Source: Kangiella koreensis DSM 16069 (GTDB lineage: Bacteria; Pseudomonadota; Gammaproteobacteria; Enterobacterales; Kangiellaceae). From it: a DNA stretch of 64,000 nucleotides. Below are positions 20,624 to 28,711 of this stretch, piece after piece; position 1 is the first letter of the stretch; the number at the start of each line of letters is the position of its first letter. The notes under the pieces were generated by a model. The model was given only the letters and a program-made list of their open reading frames with translations, made no database searches and was not told the DNA's origin. Location: positions 806,001-870,000 of the forward strand of contig NC_013166.1 of the NCBI RefSeq assembly GCF_000024085.1, given 5' to 3'. The position numbers were made by a program, and so were the translations under genes.

Positions 20624-21652
20624 ATGTACTCATTGTTACGATCAATTTTGTTTATGCTTGATGGCGAGCGTTCGCATCATTTGTCATTAAACAGTCTAAA
20701 AATGCTCAACAAATTAAAGCTATCAGGTTTAATGTCCCAACCTCAGGTCGATGATCCTGTAGAAGTCATGGGTATTAAGTTCCCAAATCGTGTTGGGCTT
20801 GCAGCTGGCTTGGATAAAAATGGCGAATACGTTGATGCCTTGAGTCATTTCGGTTTTGGTTTTATCGAAGTCGGTACCGTCACCCCACGCTCACAGCCCG
20901 GTAATCCTAAGCCTAGACTGTTCCGAATCAAAGACGCCGAAGCCATTATTAACCGCATGGGTTTTAACAACGATGGTGTAGACGCTTTGCTGAACAATAT
21001 TGCAAAGACTCATTTTAATGGCGTATTGGGCATTAATATTGGCAAGAACTTTGATACGCCTGTAGAAAAAGCGGTAGATGATTATTTAATTGGTATGGAG
21101 AAGATTTATCAACGGGCCGATTACATGGTCGTTAATATTTCTTCACCAAATACTCCTGGCTTACGCGATCTACAATTTGGCGAAACCTTGAAGAGCTTAT
21201 TGGACAACCTGAAAAAGAAACAACAGGCTTTGCACCAGGAGCACAAGGTTTATAAGCCATTAGCTATTAAAATCGCACCTGATTTATCTTCCAGTGATAT
21301 TGAGGAATTGGCAGGCACCTTTAAGCAGTATGAGCTGGACGGTATTATTGCAACCAATACAACCTTTGATCGTAGCAAGGTTGAGGGTATGAAGCACGCT
21401 GAAGAACAGGGCGGATTAAGTGGTAAGCCGCTGGCCAGTCAATCGACTAAAGTGATCAAACGATTGGTAGAAGCTCTGGATGATTCGATCCCAGTGATTG
21501 GTGTTGGTGGTATCACCGATGAGCAAAGTGCAATTGATAAGATTGAAGCCGGTGCTAAGCTGGTTCAGATCTACTCTGGGTTTATTTATCATGGCCCGCA
21601 GCTTGTGTATGAGGTAGCGAAAGCTTTAAAAGAGCATCAACAGGCTCAATAG
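20624..21652 (+). CDS. pyrD: dihydroorotate dehydrogenase (quinone), class 2
   Basis: PyrD oxidises dihydroorotate to orotate and passes electrons to the quinone pool, the fourth step of pyrimidine synthesis. The 342-residue protein has the class 2 N-terminal amphipathic helix (MYSLLRSILFMLDGERSHHL) that docks on the inner membrane, the FMN site motifs NRVGLAAGLDKNGE and GFIEVGTVTPRSQPGNP, and catalytic serine in VNISSPNTPGLRDLQ (Ser173 or Ser174). The C-terminal PVIGVGGI and LVQIYSGFIYHGP bind the FMN phosphate. It follows the topA terminator closely, so its promoter must lie within about 40 bases or overlap that hairpin. Confidence 0.96.
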   Translation: MYSLLRSILFMLDGERSHHLSLNSLKMLNKLKLSGLMSQPQVDDPVEVMGIKFPNRVGLAAGLDKNGEYVDALSHFGFGFIEVGTVTPRSQPGNPKPRLFRIKDAEAIINRMGFNNDGVDALLNNIAKTHFNGVLGINIGKNFDTPVEKAVDDYLIGMEKIYQRADYMVVNISSPNTPGLRDLQFGETLKSLLDNLKKKQQALHQEHKVYKPLAIKIAPDLSSSDIEELAGTFKQYELDGIIATNTTFDRSKVEGMKHAEEQGGLSGKPLASQSTKVIKRLVEALDDSIPVIGVGGITDEQSAIDKIEAGAKLVQIYSGFIYHGPQLVYEVAKALKEHQQAQ

Positions 21653-21679
21653 CAAAAACTTTCAAAGCAAAGCAAACTA

Positions 21680-21702
21680 ATAGCCGTTATAATGGCGGCT
21701 AT
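21680..21702 (+). promoter_or_regulatory. hairpin with embedded TATAAT between pyrD and rlmL
   Basis: ATAGCCG (21680-21686) pairs with CGGCTAT (21696-21702), and the loop and its edge contain a consensus -10 hexamer TATAAT at 21688-21693. The element could be a weak pyrD terminator, the rlmL promoter, or both; there is no clear -35 hexamer and no long T-tract. Confidence 0.45.
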
Positions 21703-21722
21703 TTCATTTATCGTTCGTGATC

Positions 21723-23879
21723 ATGCAATTTTATGCCAGTTGCCCAAAAGGCGTTGAGGCTCTCTTAATTGACGAGTTGACATCACTTGGCGCTACCAAT
21801 CTTAAAGAACATCCTTCCCATATCGTTTTTGAGGGTGATTTAGAGCTCGCCTATAAAGCCTGCCTCCATTCCCGTTTAGCAAATCGCATTTATTTGTGCC
21901 TTCTTGATGAGGAGTTTACTTCTGTTGATGATATGTATCAGAAGGTTAATGGCATTGAGTGGAGCTGGCACTTTGATATGCAGCAAACCTTCGTGGTTGA
22001 TGCTATAGCCCGTAAAAATGATGATGTTCGTCATTCGGGGTTTGCCGCACAAAAAGTCAAAGATGCGGTGGTCGATTATTATCAAGAACGATTTGAACAA
22101 CGTCCTTCGATTGATAAAGACAATCCCGATTATCGAATCCATGCCATTATCAATGGCCGTCAGTTAAAAATTGGTATTGATTTAGCCGGACGCAGCTTGC
22201 ATCAGCGTGGTTATCGACCGATTTCAGGTCGTGCACCGATCAAAGAGAATCTAGCTGCGGCGTTATTGATCCGTGCTGGATGGCCTGAGCTGTCTAAACA
22301 GGGCTACAGCTTCCACGATCCTATGTGTGGTACTGGTACTATATTAGTCGAAGCGGTCATGATTGCTTGCGATATGGCTCCTGGTTTGTTTAATCCAACT
22401 TATTCTTTTGAAAACTGGAAGCAGCACGATGCAGAGTTATGGCAAACCACCATCGCATCGGCACGTCGTCAGTTTAATAAGAACAAGTTAGCTCTTAACA
22501 ACCGCTTTATTGGCTCAGACAGCCACCGTAAGAGCCTTGAGCTGGCGAAAGAAGTGATATTAAACGCTGGCTTTGATGAGTTAATTGAAGTCAGTCAGCA
22601 GGATATTAGACGCCCTAAGCTCGAAGCATTTAAAGAGCCAGGCTTATTGCTATCGAACCCTCCCTACGCGGAACGATTGGGCGAAGAGGATGAGGTCATT
22701 CAGTTATACCGTGACTTTGGCGATTACATTAAAAGTCATTGCATCGGTTGGCAGGCAGCTATTATTACTAATGAAGTATCGTTTGCTAAGGCAATGGGCA
22801 TGCGTTCCCATAAGCAGTACAAATTCAAAAATGGGGCGATTGACTGCCAGTTATACCTGTTTGATGTTAAAGAAGAGAATTTCTACAAGCCTTTTGACCC
22901 AACCGTAGTTAATCCAGACTGGGATAAAAACCTGTCAGAAGGCGCGGTAATGTTAAAAAATCGCATGATAAAAAATCAGCAGCGACTTAAATCGTATCTC
23001 AAACAAAATGATGTAACCTGTTATCGACTCTATGACGCCGATCTACCAGAGTATTCTGCTGCTATTGATGTTTATGATGATATGGTCCATATCCAAGAGT
23101 ATGCTCCGCCAAAAGATATTCCACCGAAAGTTGCGCAACGTCGATTGAACGAGATTGTTCGGGTTACATCGGGTCTTTTGCAGATCCCTGAGTCGGAAAT
23201 AGCCTTAAAACAACGGCAACGTCAGAAAGGTGATTCGCAATATCAAAAGCACAGTGAAGAAGAACAGTTTCAGGTGGTGCATGAGCAAGGTTTACAATTT
23301 TATGTAAACTTAAACCGCTATTTAGATACCGGCTTGTTCCTCGATCACCGTAAAACTCGTAAAATGATCATGGCTGAAGCTAATGGTAAGCGATTCTTAA
23401 ATTTGTTTGCTTATACGGGCTCGGTCAGCGTTTATGCGGCAAAAGGTGGGGCAAAAACTACAACGGTAGATATGTCCAGAACCTATTTGAACTGGGCAGT
23501 TAAGAACTTTGGGTTAAACAGTATTCCCATCTATGGACATGAGTTTGTTCAGTCAGACTGTTTGCAGTGGCTCGATGAGGCTCAGGGACAAAGAACCTAT
23601 GATTTGATATTTCTTGATCCTCCCACCTTTTCCAACTCCAAGAGAATGGATGTGACTTTTGATGTTCAGCGTGATCAGGTGGAGTTAATCAATCAGACAA
23701 TGAATCTGTTGGATAAAAAGGGAAAGTTATACTTCTCTAACAATTTTAAGAAATTCGAGATGGAAACGGAGCTTAAAGAGCACTTTGATGTTCAGGAGAT
23801 TACAGCAAGAACCTTGCCAAGTGATTTTCAGAAGAGCCGAAATCATCACAGATGTTGGTTGATCCAGCATAAAAGTTGA
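21723..23879 (+). CDS. rlmL: bifunctional 23S rRNA guanine methyltransferase RlmKL
   Basis: This fused enzyme makes m2G2445 and m7G2069 in 23S rRNA. The 718-residue protein begins with a ferredoxin-like/THUMP region (about 1-160) and continues with the RlmL methyltransferase containing FHDPMCGTGTILVEAVMIA and the catalytic NPPY in LLSNPPYAERLGE. The RlmK domain follows, with GLFLDHRKTRKMI, FLNLFAYTGSVSVYAAKGGA and LIFLDPPTFSNSKRMD. The ATG at 21723 is preferred over an in-frame GTG two codons upstream by comparison with known N-termini. It ends at a bidirectional terminator shared with the histone-like gene. Confidence 0.95.
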   Translation: MQFYASCPKGVEALLIDELTSLGATNLKEHPSHIVFEGDLELAYKACLHSRLANRIYLCLLDEEFTSVDDMYQKVNGIEWSWHFDMQQTFVVDAIARKNDDVRHSGFAAQKVKDAVVDYYQERFEQRPSIDKDNPDYRIHAIINGRQLKIGIDLAGRSLHQRGYRPISGRAPIKENLAAALLIRAGWPELSKQGYSFHDPMCGTGTILVEAVMIACDMAPGLFNPTYSFENWKQHDAELWQTTIASARRQFNKNKLALNNRFIGSDSHRKSLELAKEVILNAGFDELIEVSQQDIRRPKLEAFKEPGLLLSNPPYAERLGEEDEVIQLYRDFGDYIKSHCIGWQAAIITNEVSFAKAMGMRSHKQYKFKNGAIDCQLYLFDVKEENFYKPFDPTVVNPDWDKNLSEGAVMLKNRMIKNQQRLKSYLKQNDVTCYRLYDADLPEYSAAIDVYDDMVHIQEYAPPKDIPPKVAQRRLNEIVRVTSGLLQIPESEIALKQRQRQKGDSQYQKHSEEEQFQVVHEQGLQFYVNLNRYLDTGLFLDHRKTRKMIMAEANGKRFLNLFAYTGSVSVYAAKGGAKTTTVDMSRTYLNWAVKNFGLNSIPIYGHEFVQSDCLQWLDEAQGQRTYDLIFLDPPTFSNSKRMDVTFDVQRDQVELINQTMNLLDKKGKLYFSNNFKKFEMETELKEHFDVQEITARTLPSDFQKSRNHHRCWLIQHKS

Positions 23880-23908
23880 TATTTCATCTGTTCTGTAACC
23901 GTTGAGCA

Positions 23909-23940
23909 ATAAAAAACCCAGCCTAAGCTGGGTTTTTTAT
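23909..23940. terminator. bidirectional terminator between rlmL and the histone-like gene
   Basis: A perfect 14-bp stem ATAAAAAACCCAGC/GCTGGGTTTTTTAT with a CTAA loop lies between the converging genes, with A and T tracts on both sides. Confidence 0.93.
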
Positions 23941-23956
23941 TAATAAGCCCTAAGAC

Positions 23957-24673
23957 TTACTTTTTCTTTTTAGCTACGCGCTTTTTAGCAGGAGCCTTTT
24001 TCTTGGCTGGTGCTTTCTTCTTAGCGGGTGCTTTCTTTTTAGCAGGAGCCTTTTTCTTGGCTGGTGCTTTCTTCTTAGCAGGAGCTTTTTTCTTGGCTGG
24101 TGCTTTCTTCTTAGCAGGTTTCTTTTTGGCTTTTGCCTTAGCTTTAGCAGCAGCGGCTCTAGCTTTAGCAGCAGCTTTCTTCTTATCTGCAGCGGCTTTC
24201 TTTTTAGCTTTAGCAGCAGCGGCTTTAGCTTTAGCAGCGGCTTTCTTCTTATCTGCAGCGGCTTTCTTCTTAGCTTTAGCAGCAGCTTTCTTATCTGCGG
24301 CGGCTTTCTTCTTAGCTTCTTTAGCAGCCCAGTCTTTCTCAAACTTGGCAACTGCTTTTTCTAAAGCAGCTTGTTTTGCAGCAGTAGCTTTAGCATCGGC
24401 TAGTTTAGATTTTGCAGAATCGTGAGACTTAACGGCTTGGTTAACAGCTGTTTTGGCTTTACGAACGGCTTCTTTAGCTTTCTTGGCAGTAGCTTTAGCA
24501 GCTTTTGTAGATTTGCCTTTAGCTTTTTCAGCAGCAGCCTTAGCTTTATCACCTGCTTTTTTTGCAGCGTCACGAGCTTTTTTAACAGCTGCTGCGGCTT
24601 TCTTTTCCGCTGCTTCGAGTTGCTTCAAAGTTGTACCTTTAGAAGCAGTTTTTTTTACTGGTTTTTTAGCCAT
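23957..24673 (-). CDS. histone H1-like Lys/Ala repeat protein
   Basis: The 238-residue product is almost entirely Lys, Ala and Pro. The N-terminal half is helix-forming (KQLEAAEKKAAAAVKKARDAAKK and AKATAKKAKEAVRKAKTAV). The middle has tandem AADKKKAAAKAKAA-type units, and the tail has about eight copies of the six-residue unit APAKKK encoded by 18-bp repeats. It resembles eukaryotic H1 tails and bacterial AlgP/HctB-like proteins that bind DNA by charge. A chromosome-compacting or regulatory role is inferred. The second of two nearby ATGs (24673) is chosen because AGGGGA is 7 bases upstream. Overlapping frames are low-complexity shadows. A TTGATT/AATCAA dyad lies upstream at 24702-24720. Confidence 0.88.
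   Translation of the reverse strand: MAKKPVKKTASKGTTLKQLEAAEKKAAAAVKKARDAAKKAGDKAKAAAEKAKGKSTKAAKATAKKAKEAVRKAKTAVNQAVKSHDSAKSKLADAKATAAKQAALEKAVAKFEKDWAAKEAKKKAAADKKAAAKAKKKAAADKKKAAAKAKAAAAKAKKKAAADKKKAAAKARAAAAKAKAKAKKKPAKKKAPAKKKAPAKKKAPAKKKAPAKKKAPAKKKAPAKKKAPAKKRVAKKKK
23985..24290 (-). repeat. tandem coding repeats in the histone-like gene
   Basis: At about 23990-24120 an 18-bp unit encoding APAKKK is repeated roughly eight times with synonymous variation. At about 24125-24290 longer units encoding AADKKKAAAKAKAAAAKAKKK recur at least three times. Such direct repeats are prone to slippage, so copy number may differ between strains. Confidence 0.8.
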
Positions 24674-24806
24674 GGTCATTTCCCCTGTGTTGCGAGATGT
24701 TTTGATTAAATTTCAATCAAAGTATACGTAAATAATTTTAGAAAGTTAATAATTAATTATGCTAAAGTTGCAAATAACGAACCTTTTTTAATGTTTTTTA
24801 ACAAAA

Positions 24807-25073
24807 ATGAATGATAAAGAGCAAAAAATATTTTTTTACACAACTTTTGGTTGTCATTTGTGTGAAAAAGTCGAAGCCATGTTAATTGAAGTTTCGCATC
24901 AGTTTAAGGATAAATTTCATTATCAAATTATTGCTTTTGACATCATCGATGACGACAAAATATTTGAACAATATCGCTACTCGATTCCTGTTTTGAAAAA
25001 AGAAAAAAACGATGATGAATTAGGTTGGCCATTTAACTATCAACAATTATGTGATTGGCTTGGTCTCAATTAA
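24807..25073 (+). CDS. glutaredoxin-like small thioredoxin-fold protein
   Basis: The 88-residue protein begins FFYTTFGCHLCEKVEAML, a thioredoxin-fold strand followed by a CxxC pair (Cys16, Cys19), and ends with a PVLKKE-type cis-proline strand and a short helix. This matches the DUF836/glutaredoxin-like family. Such proteins are cytoplasmic disulfide or redox-binding proteins with no well-defined partner. The gene lies alone between the divergent histone-like gene and the long leader of psrA. The ATG has no strong ribosome binding site, but no better start exists. Intact CxxC suggests redox activity. Confidence 0.82.
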   Translation: MNDKEQKIFFYTTFGCHLCEKVEAMLIEVSHQFKDKFHYQIIAFDIIDDDKIFEQYRYSIPVLKKEKNDDELGWPFNYQQLCDWLGLN

Positions 25074-25298
25074 CTTTTATTGATATTTTTGCATCGTTAA
25101 TTCCCTTTTTATATTTTTACTACTCCTGTTAGTCGCTTTTCTTGCTCGCTCGATAATGATTCACAATCAGCTTTAATATCCTTTGATCGCCTTTATTAGT
25201 TTTTCATGCACATTTTTACCTCTCTGTTGTATTCTTGAATTTGCTTCTTACCTGTCTGCGATTGGTCCTGTTACTTTGAGTTCGATTGCTTTGTGTGC

Positions 25299-25342
25299 TT
25301 GACAAATTTTGATTTTGAACGTATGTTTCAAACAGTTGTTTG
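25299..25342 (+). promoter_or_regulatory. psrA promoter with PsrA-type operator
   Basis: A consensus -35 TTGACA (25299-25304) is followed after 17 bases by TATGTT (25322-25327). CAAAC-AGTT-GTTTG at 25329-25342 overlaps the expected start point and matches the published PsrA recognition pattern of CAAAC and GTTTG arms separated by a few bases. Negative autoregulation is the likely outcome. The 25074-25298 stretch upstream holds nothing I recognise. Confidence 0.82.
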
Positions 25343-25369
25343 GAATTGATTGGGCAGGATAGTGTAAGC

Positions 25370-25999
25370 ATGACTAAAACTGAATCGACCAAGAGTCGAA
25401 TACTGGATGCCGCAGAGCAACTCTTTGCTGAAAGGGGCTTTGCCGAGACCAGCCTTAGAACCATTACTACACGGGCTAGAGTGAATTTAGCCAGTGTTAA
25501 CTATCATTTTGGTTCAAAGAAGTCATTGATTCAGGCCGTATTTGACCGCTTCTTACAAGACTTTACCAAAGAGTTAAGTCTTGAGCTGATGACTTTAGAG
25601 CAGTTATCGTCAGATCAGCTTGAGGCTGAAAAGCTTTTGAATGCTTTGATAAGGCCTTTATTGAGTCTTAATAGTCGTCGTAATAATGCGATTTCCATTT
25701 TTATGCGTCTTCTAGGTCGCGCCTATGCAGAAACTCAAGGGCATTTACGTCGCTATGTCACGGACAAGTACGGTCATGTTTTAGTACGCTTTACTCATTT
25801 GTTCCAAAAAGGCTATCCCAACCTGACTATCGATCAAATTTTCTGGCGTTTGCATTACATGCTGGGAAGTATGATTTTTACTTTAGGTGGCAGCGACGCC
25901 TTGCGTCAGATTTCGCAAGCAGACTTTAATCGAGATTTGGATGTTGAGGATGTCATCAAAGAAATGTTGCCATTCCTTGCAGCCGGTATGAAAGCGTAA
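25370..25999 (+). CDS. psrA: PsrA-like TetR family fatty-acid-responsive regulator
   Basis: The 209-residue regulator has a TetR-type N-terminal HTH (RILDAAEQLFAERGFAETSLRTIT followed by VNLASVNYHFGSKKSLIQAVFDRFL) that is nearly the same as in Pseudomonas PsrA. The helical ligand domain also matches PsrA (NAISIFMRLLGRAYAETQGHLRRY and IFWRLHYMLGSMIFTLGG). PsrA-type proteins repress fatty-acid oxidation genes and themselves until a long-chain fatty acid binds. A PsrA-type operator sits on its promoter, and fadE follows 29 bases downstream on the same strand, both supporting this role. I use the ATG at 25370, since the open frame from 25340 would start inside the operator. Confidence 0.88.
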   Translation: MTKTESTKSRILDAAEQLFAERGFAETSLRTITTRARVNLASVNYHFGSKKSLIQAVFDRFLQDFTKELSLELMTLEQLSSDQLEAEKLLNALIRPLLSLNSRRNNAISIFMRLLGRAYAETQGHLRRYVTDKYGHVLVRFTHLFQKGYPNLTIDQIFWRLHYMLGSMIFTLGGSDALRQISQADFNRDLDVEDVIKEMLPFLAAGMKA

Positions 26000-26028
26000 A
26001 TAGTGAATAATTGTTGAGGTAATTTGAA

Positions 26029-28500
26029 ATGATGGGTTTATTACAGATTGTTGTGATGTTGCTGGTAGTGGGCTTTTGTGCCTATCAACGTATGGCAATG
26101 AAGAAAGCAATGATCATTAATGCAGTTGCTTTAGTTGTTTTATGGATTCATGGTGGTTTTACCTGGGGATTATTCATTTCGCTACTGATTTTCGCTGTGG
26201 TAGCAACTTTCTACTTACTTCCTGATTTACGCATTGACTGGATTTCTCGTAAAGCCTATCTGTTTATGCAGAAAGTCTTGCCGCCAATGAATGAAACTGA
26301 AAAAACCGCTTTAGAAGCTGGTGATGTCTGGTGGGAGGGTGACTTGTTCCGTGGTAATCCTGACTGGAATAAGATGCTGAACATCACCAAACCGGTGTTA
26401 ACAGAGGAAGAGCAATCATTCGTTGATAATGAAACAGAAGAATTATGTGGCATGTTGGATGATTGGGATATAGTGCATAAACGTAAAGATCTTCCTCCTG
26501 AAGTGTGGCAGTTCATTAAAGACAAAGGTTTCTTGGGAATGATTATTCCTAAGGAGTACGGTGGTAAAGGTTTTTCAGCGCTGGCCCATTCGACGGTTGT
26601 AACCAAAATTGCAACCCGTAGCGGCAGTGCGGCAGTAACAGTAATGGTGCCTAACTCACTAGGCCCTGGCGAGTTGTTGTTACATTACGGTACTCAAGAG
26701 CAAAAAGATCATTATTTGCCACGTCTAGCCAAAGGCGAAGAAATTCCCTGTTTTGCTTTGACTTCGCCAGTTGCGGGTTCCGATGCGGGAGCCATTCCTG
26801 ATAAAGGTATCGTCTGCAAGGGCAAATACAATGGCAAAGAAGTTCTGGGTATCAAGCTGACCTGGAACAAGCGTTACATTACTTTAGCACCTGTTGCGAC
26901 CATTGTTGGTTTGGCGTTTAAATTGTATGACCCTGATAACTTAATAGGTGATAAAGAAGATTACGGTATTACCTGTGCATTGATTCCAGCTGACCATCCC
27001 GGTGTTGAAATTGGGCAACGTCACTTACCAATGAATCAGGCCTTTATGAATGGCACGACCACTGGTAAAGATGTCTTCATTCCAATGGAGATGTTGATTG
27101 GTGGTCAGGAGTTCGCCGGTCAAGGCTGGAGAATGTTGATGGAAAGCCTGGCGGCAGGTCGTTCGATTTCGTTGCCAGCAATGGGCACTGCGGTAGCAAA
27201 ATTATCCTATCGTATGACAGGTGCTTATTCTTTAGTGCGTGAACAGTTCAAAACACCTATCGGTCGTTTCGAAGGTGTTGAAGAAGCGATGGCTCGTATC
27301 GCAGGTCTTGCTTATCGAACTGAAGCAAGTCGCGTCATGACAGCTGGTGCGGTTGATTTAGGTATCAAGCCTTCGGTGGTGTCTGCGATTGCAAAATACC
27401 ACATGACGGAAATGGGTCGTGAGATCATGAATCACTCGATGGATATTCATGGTGGTCGCGCCATTATTATGGGTGAGCGCAACTATCTGGCTAATGGCTA
27501 CATGAGTCAGCCAATTGGTATTACCGTTGAAGGTGCCAATATTCTGACGCGTAATCTGATGATCTTTGGTCAGGGCGCGATTCGTTGCCATCCTTATGTA
27601 TTGCGCGAAATGATGGCGGCACAATTAGAAGATACTGAAGAAGGCGTTAAACGTTTCGATAGTTTGCTGTTCCGTCATATTGGTTATGGCGTCAGTAATT
27701 TTGCGCGTACTTTTGCTTTAGGTTTAAGTGCTGCGAAATTTGCCAGTAAGCCAGTCGGTGGTCAAACTGGTAAATACTATCAGCACCTGACCCGTATGAG
27801 TTCTGCATTGGCGTTAACTTCTGATATCGCCATGGGTATTTTAGGTGGTGATTTAAAACGTAAAGAACGCTTATCCGCAAGACTGGCCGATGTGTTAAGC
27901 CACCTTTATATGTGTTCAGCAGTATTAAAGTACTATCAAGACAATGATCGTCCTCTAGCTGACCTGCCTTATGTAAAGTGGAATATGGAATATGGCTTGT
28001 ATAAAACTCAGGAAGCTTTTTACGAGTTCTATGAAAACTTCCCGATTAAAGCCGTAGGAAAGGTTTTACGCTTTATTGCTTTCCCATATGGTAAAAGCTA
28101 TCACATGCCATCGGATAAGTTAGAGCAGGAAATTGTTAAGCCGATGACTCAGAACTGCGAAATTCGTGACCGCATCACAGAGTATGCTTATGTGGGCAAA
28201 ACAGCCGATGATGTCACTGGTCGAGTTGAGCTGGCATTTTTGAAAGTGTTAGCTGCTGATGAAGTACGTCGTAAGCTACGAAAAGCCATGAAGGCGGGTG
28301 ATTTGGATAAAAACGCCACTAATATGGAGCGTATAGAACAAGCCATTGAGAAAGGTATTATTGACAAAGAAGAGCAGCAAATTCTGGTGGATGCCGAAGA
28401 GGCGCGGATGGATGTGATTCAGGTAGATGACTATTCACACGAAGAAATCTCTGGCGTGGTTGAAGATAAGCCTAAGAAGAAAAAGAGCAAATCTAGCTAG
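26029..28500 (+). CDS. fadE: acyl-CoA dehydrogenase FadE
   Basis: FadE catalyses the first, FAD-dependent step of fatty acid beta-oxidation. The 823-residue length matches E. coli FadE (814) rather than ordinary 380-residue acyl-CoA dehydrogenases. Two membrane helices lie near residues 1-60, followed by the conserved IIPKEYGGKGFSALAHS, PCFALTSPVAGSDAGAIPD, GRSISLPAMGTA and MDIHGGRAIIMGERNYL blocks of the dehydrogenase core, then the C-terminal domain unique to this family. The extreme tail is basic (KPKKKKSKSS). TTGAGG precedes the start. It follows psrA by 29 bases and should share its fatty-acid-responsive promoter. A terminator follows. Confidence 0.95.
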   Translation: MMGLLQIVVMLLVVGFCAYQRMAMKKAMIINAVALVVLWIHGGFTWGLFISLLIFAVVATFYLLPDLRIDWISRKAYLFMQKVLPPMNETEKTALEAGDVWWEGDLFRGNPDWNKMLNITKPVLTEEEQSFVDNETEELCGMLDDWDIVHKRKDLPPEVWQFIKDKGFLGMIIPKEYGGKGFSALAHSTVVTKIATRSGSAAVTVMVPNSLGPGELLLHYGTQEQKDHYLPRLAKGEEIPCFALTSPVAGSDAGAIPDKGIVCKGKYNGKEVLGIKLTWNKRYITLAPVATIVGLAFKLYDPDNLIGDKEDYGITCALIPADHPGVEIGQRHLPMNQAFMNGTTTGKDVFIPMEMLIGGQEFAGQGWRMLMESLAAGRSISLPAMGTAVAKLSYRMTGAYSLVREQFKTPIGRFEGVEEAMARIAGLAYRTEASRVMTAGAVDLGIKPSVVSAIAKYHMTEMGREIMNHSMDIHGGRAIIMGERNYLANGYMSQPIGITVEGANILTRNLMIFGQGAIRCHPYVLREMMAAQLEDTEEGVKRFDSLLFRHIGYGVSNFARTFALGLSAAKFASKPVGGQTGKYYQHLTRMSSALALTSDIAMGILGGDLKRKERLSARLADVLSHLYMCSAVLKYYQDNDRPLADLPYVKWNMEYGLYKTQEAFYEFYENFPIKAVGKVLRFIAFPYGKSYHMPSDKLEQEIVKPMTQNCEIRDRITEYAYVGKTADDVTGRVELAFLKVLAADEVRRKLRKAMKAGDLDKNATNMERIEQAIEKGIIDKEEQQILVDAEEARMDVIQVDDYSHEEISGVVEDKPKKKKSKSS

Positions 28501-28519
28501 TTGGTAGGTTTATTCGAAG

Positions 28520-28546
28520 AAGCAGGGCATAGTCCCTGCTTTTTTT
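28520..28546 (+). terminator. fadE terminator
   Basis: AAGCAGGG (28520-28527) pairs with CCCTGCTT (28534-28541) and runs into a stretch of Ts to 28546. Confidence 0.9.
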
Positions 28547-28550
28547 ATGC

Positions 28551-28564
28551 TTGATGTTTATCAA
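28551..28564. promoter_or_regulatory. FNR-type palindrome upstream of the leuA-like gene
   Basis: TTGATGTTTATCAA matches TTGAT-N4-ATCAA exactly. Unlike the ompW and usp sites, there is no good -10 element at the class II distance, so its function is uncertain. It lies 148 bases before the leuA-like start and just after the fadE terminator. Confidence 0.5.
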
Positions 28565-28711
28565 GAATCTATTAACGGATAGAGAAAATGTTGGTCTAAC
28601 CTGTCATCAAACCTTATCTTAGCCCCTGAATATTTGGTATCCTTAGGGGATGAATGAAGTTGGCCCGCCAGCCTGTGATGCTGATGTAGGCCTTATTGGA
28701 GTAGATATTAT

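Noticed and set aside
23985..24290. Regularly spaced repeats that might suggest a CRISPR array
   Set aside because: Repeats are contiguous and in frame with a coding sequence, without unique spacers, and no cas genes are near.
24003..24425. Long Ala/Phe-rich open frame on the plus strand opposite the histone-like gene
   Set aside because: It is the mirror of the Lys/Ala repeat coding and has no ribosome binding site or plausible domain.
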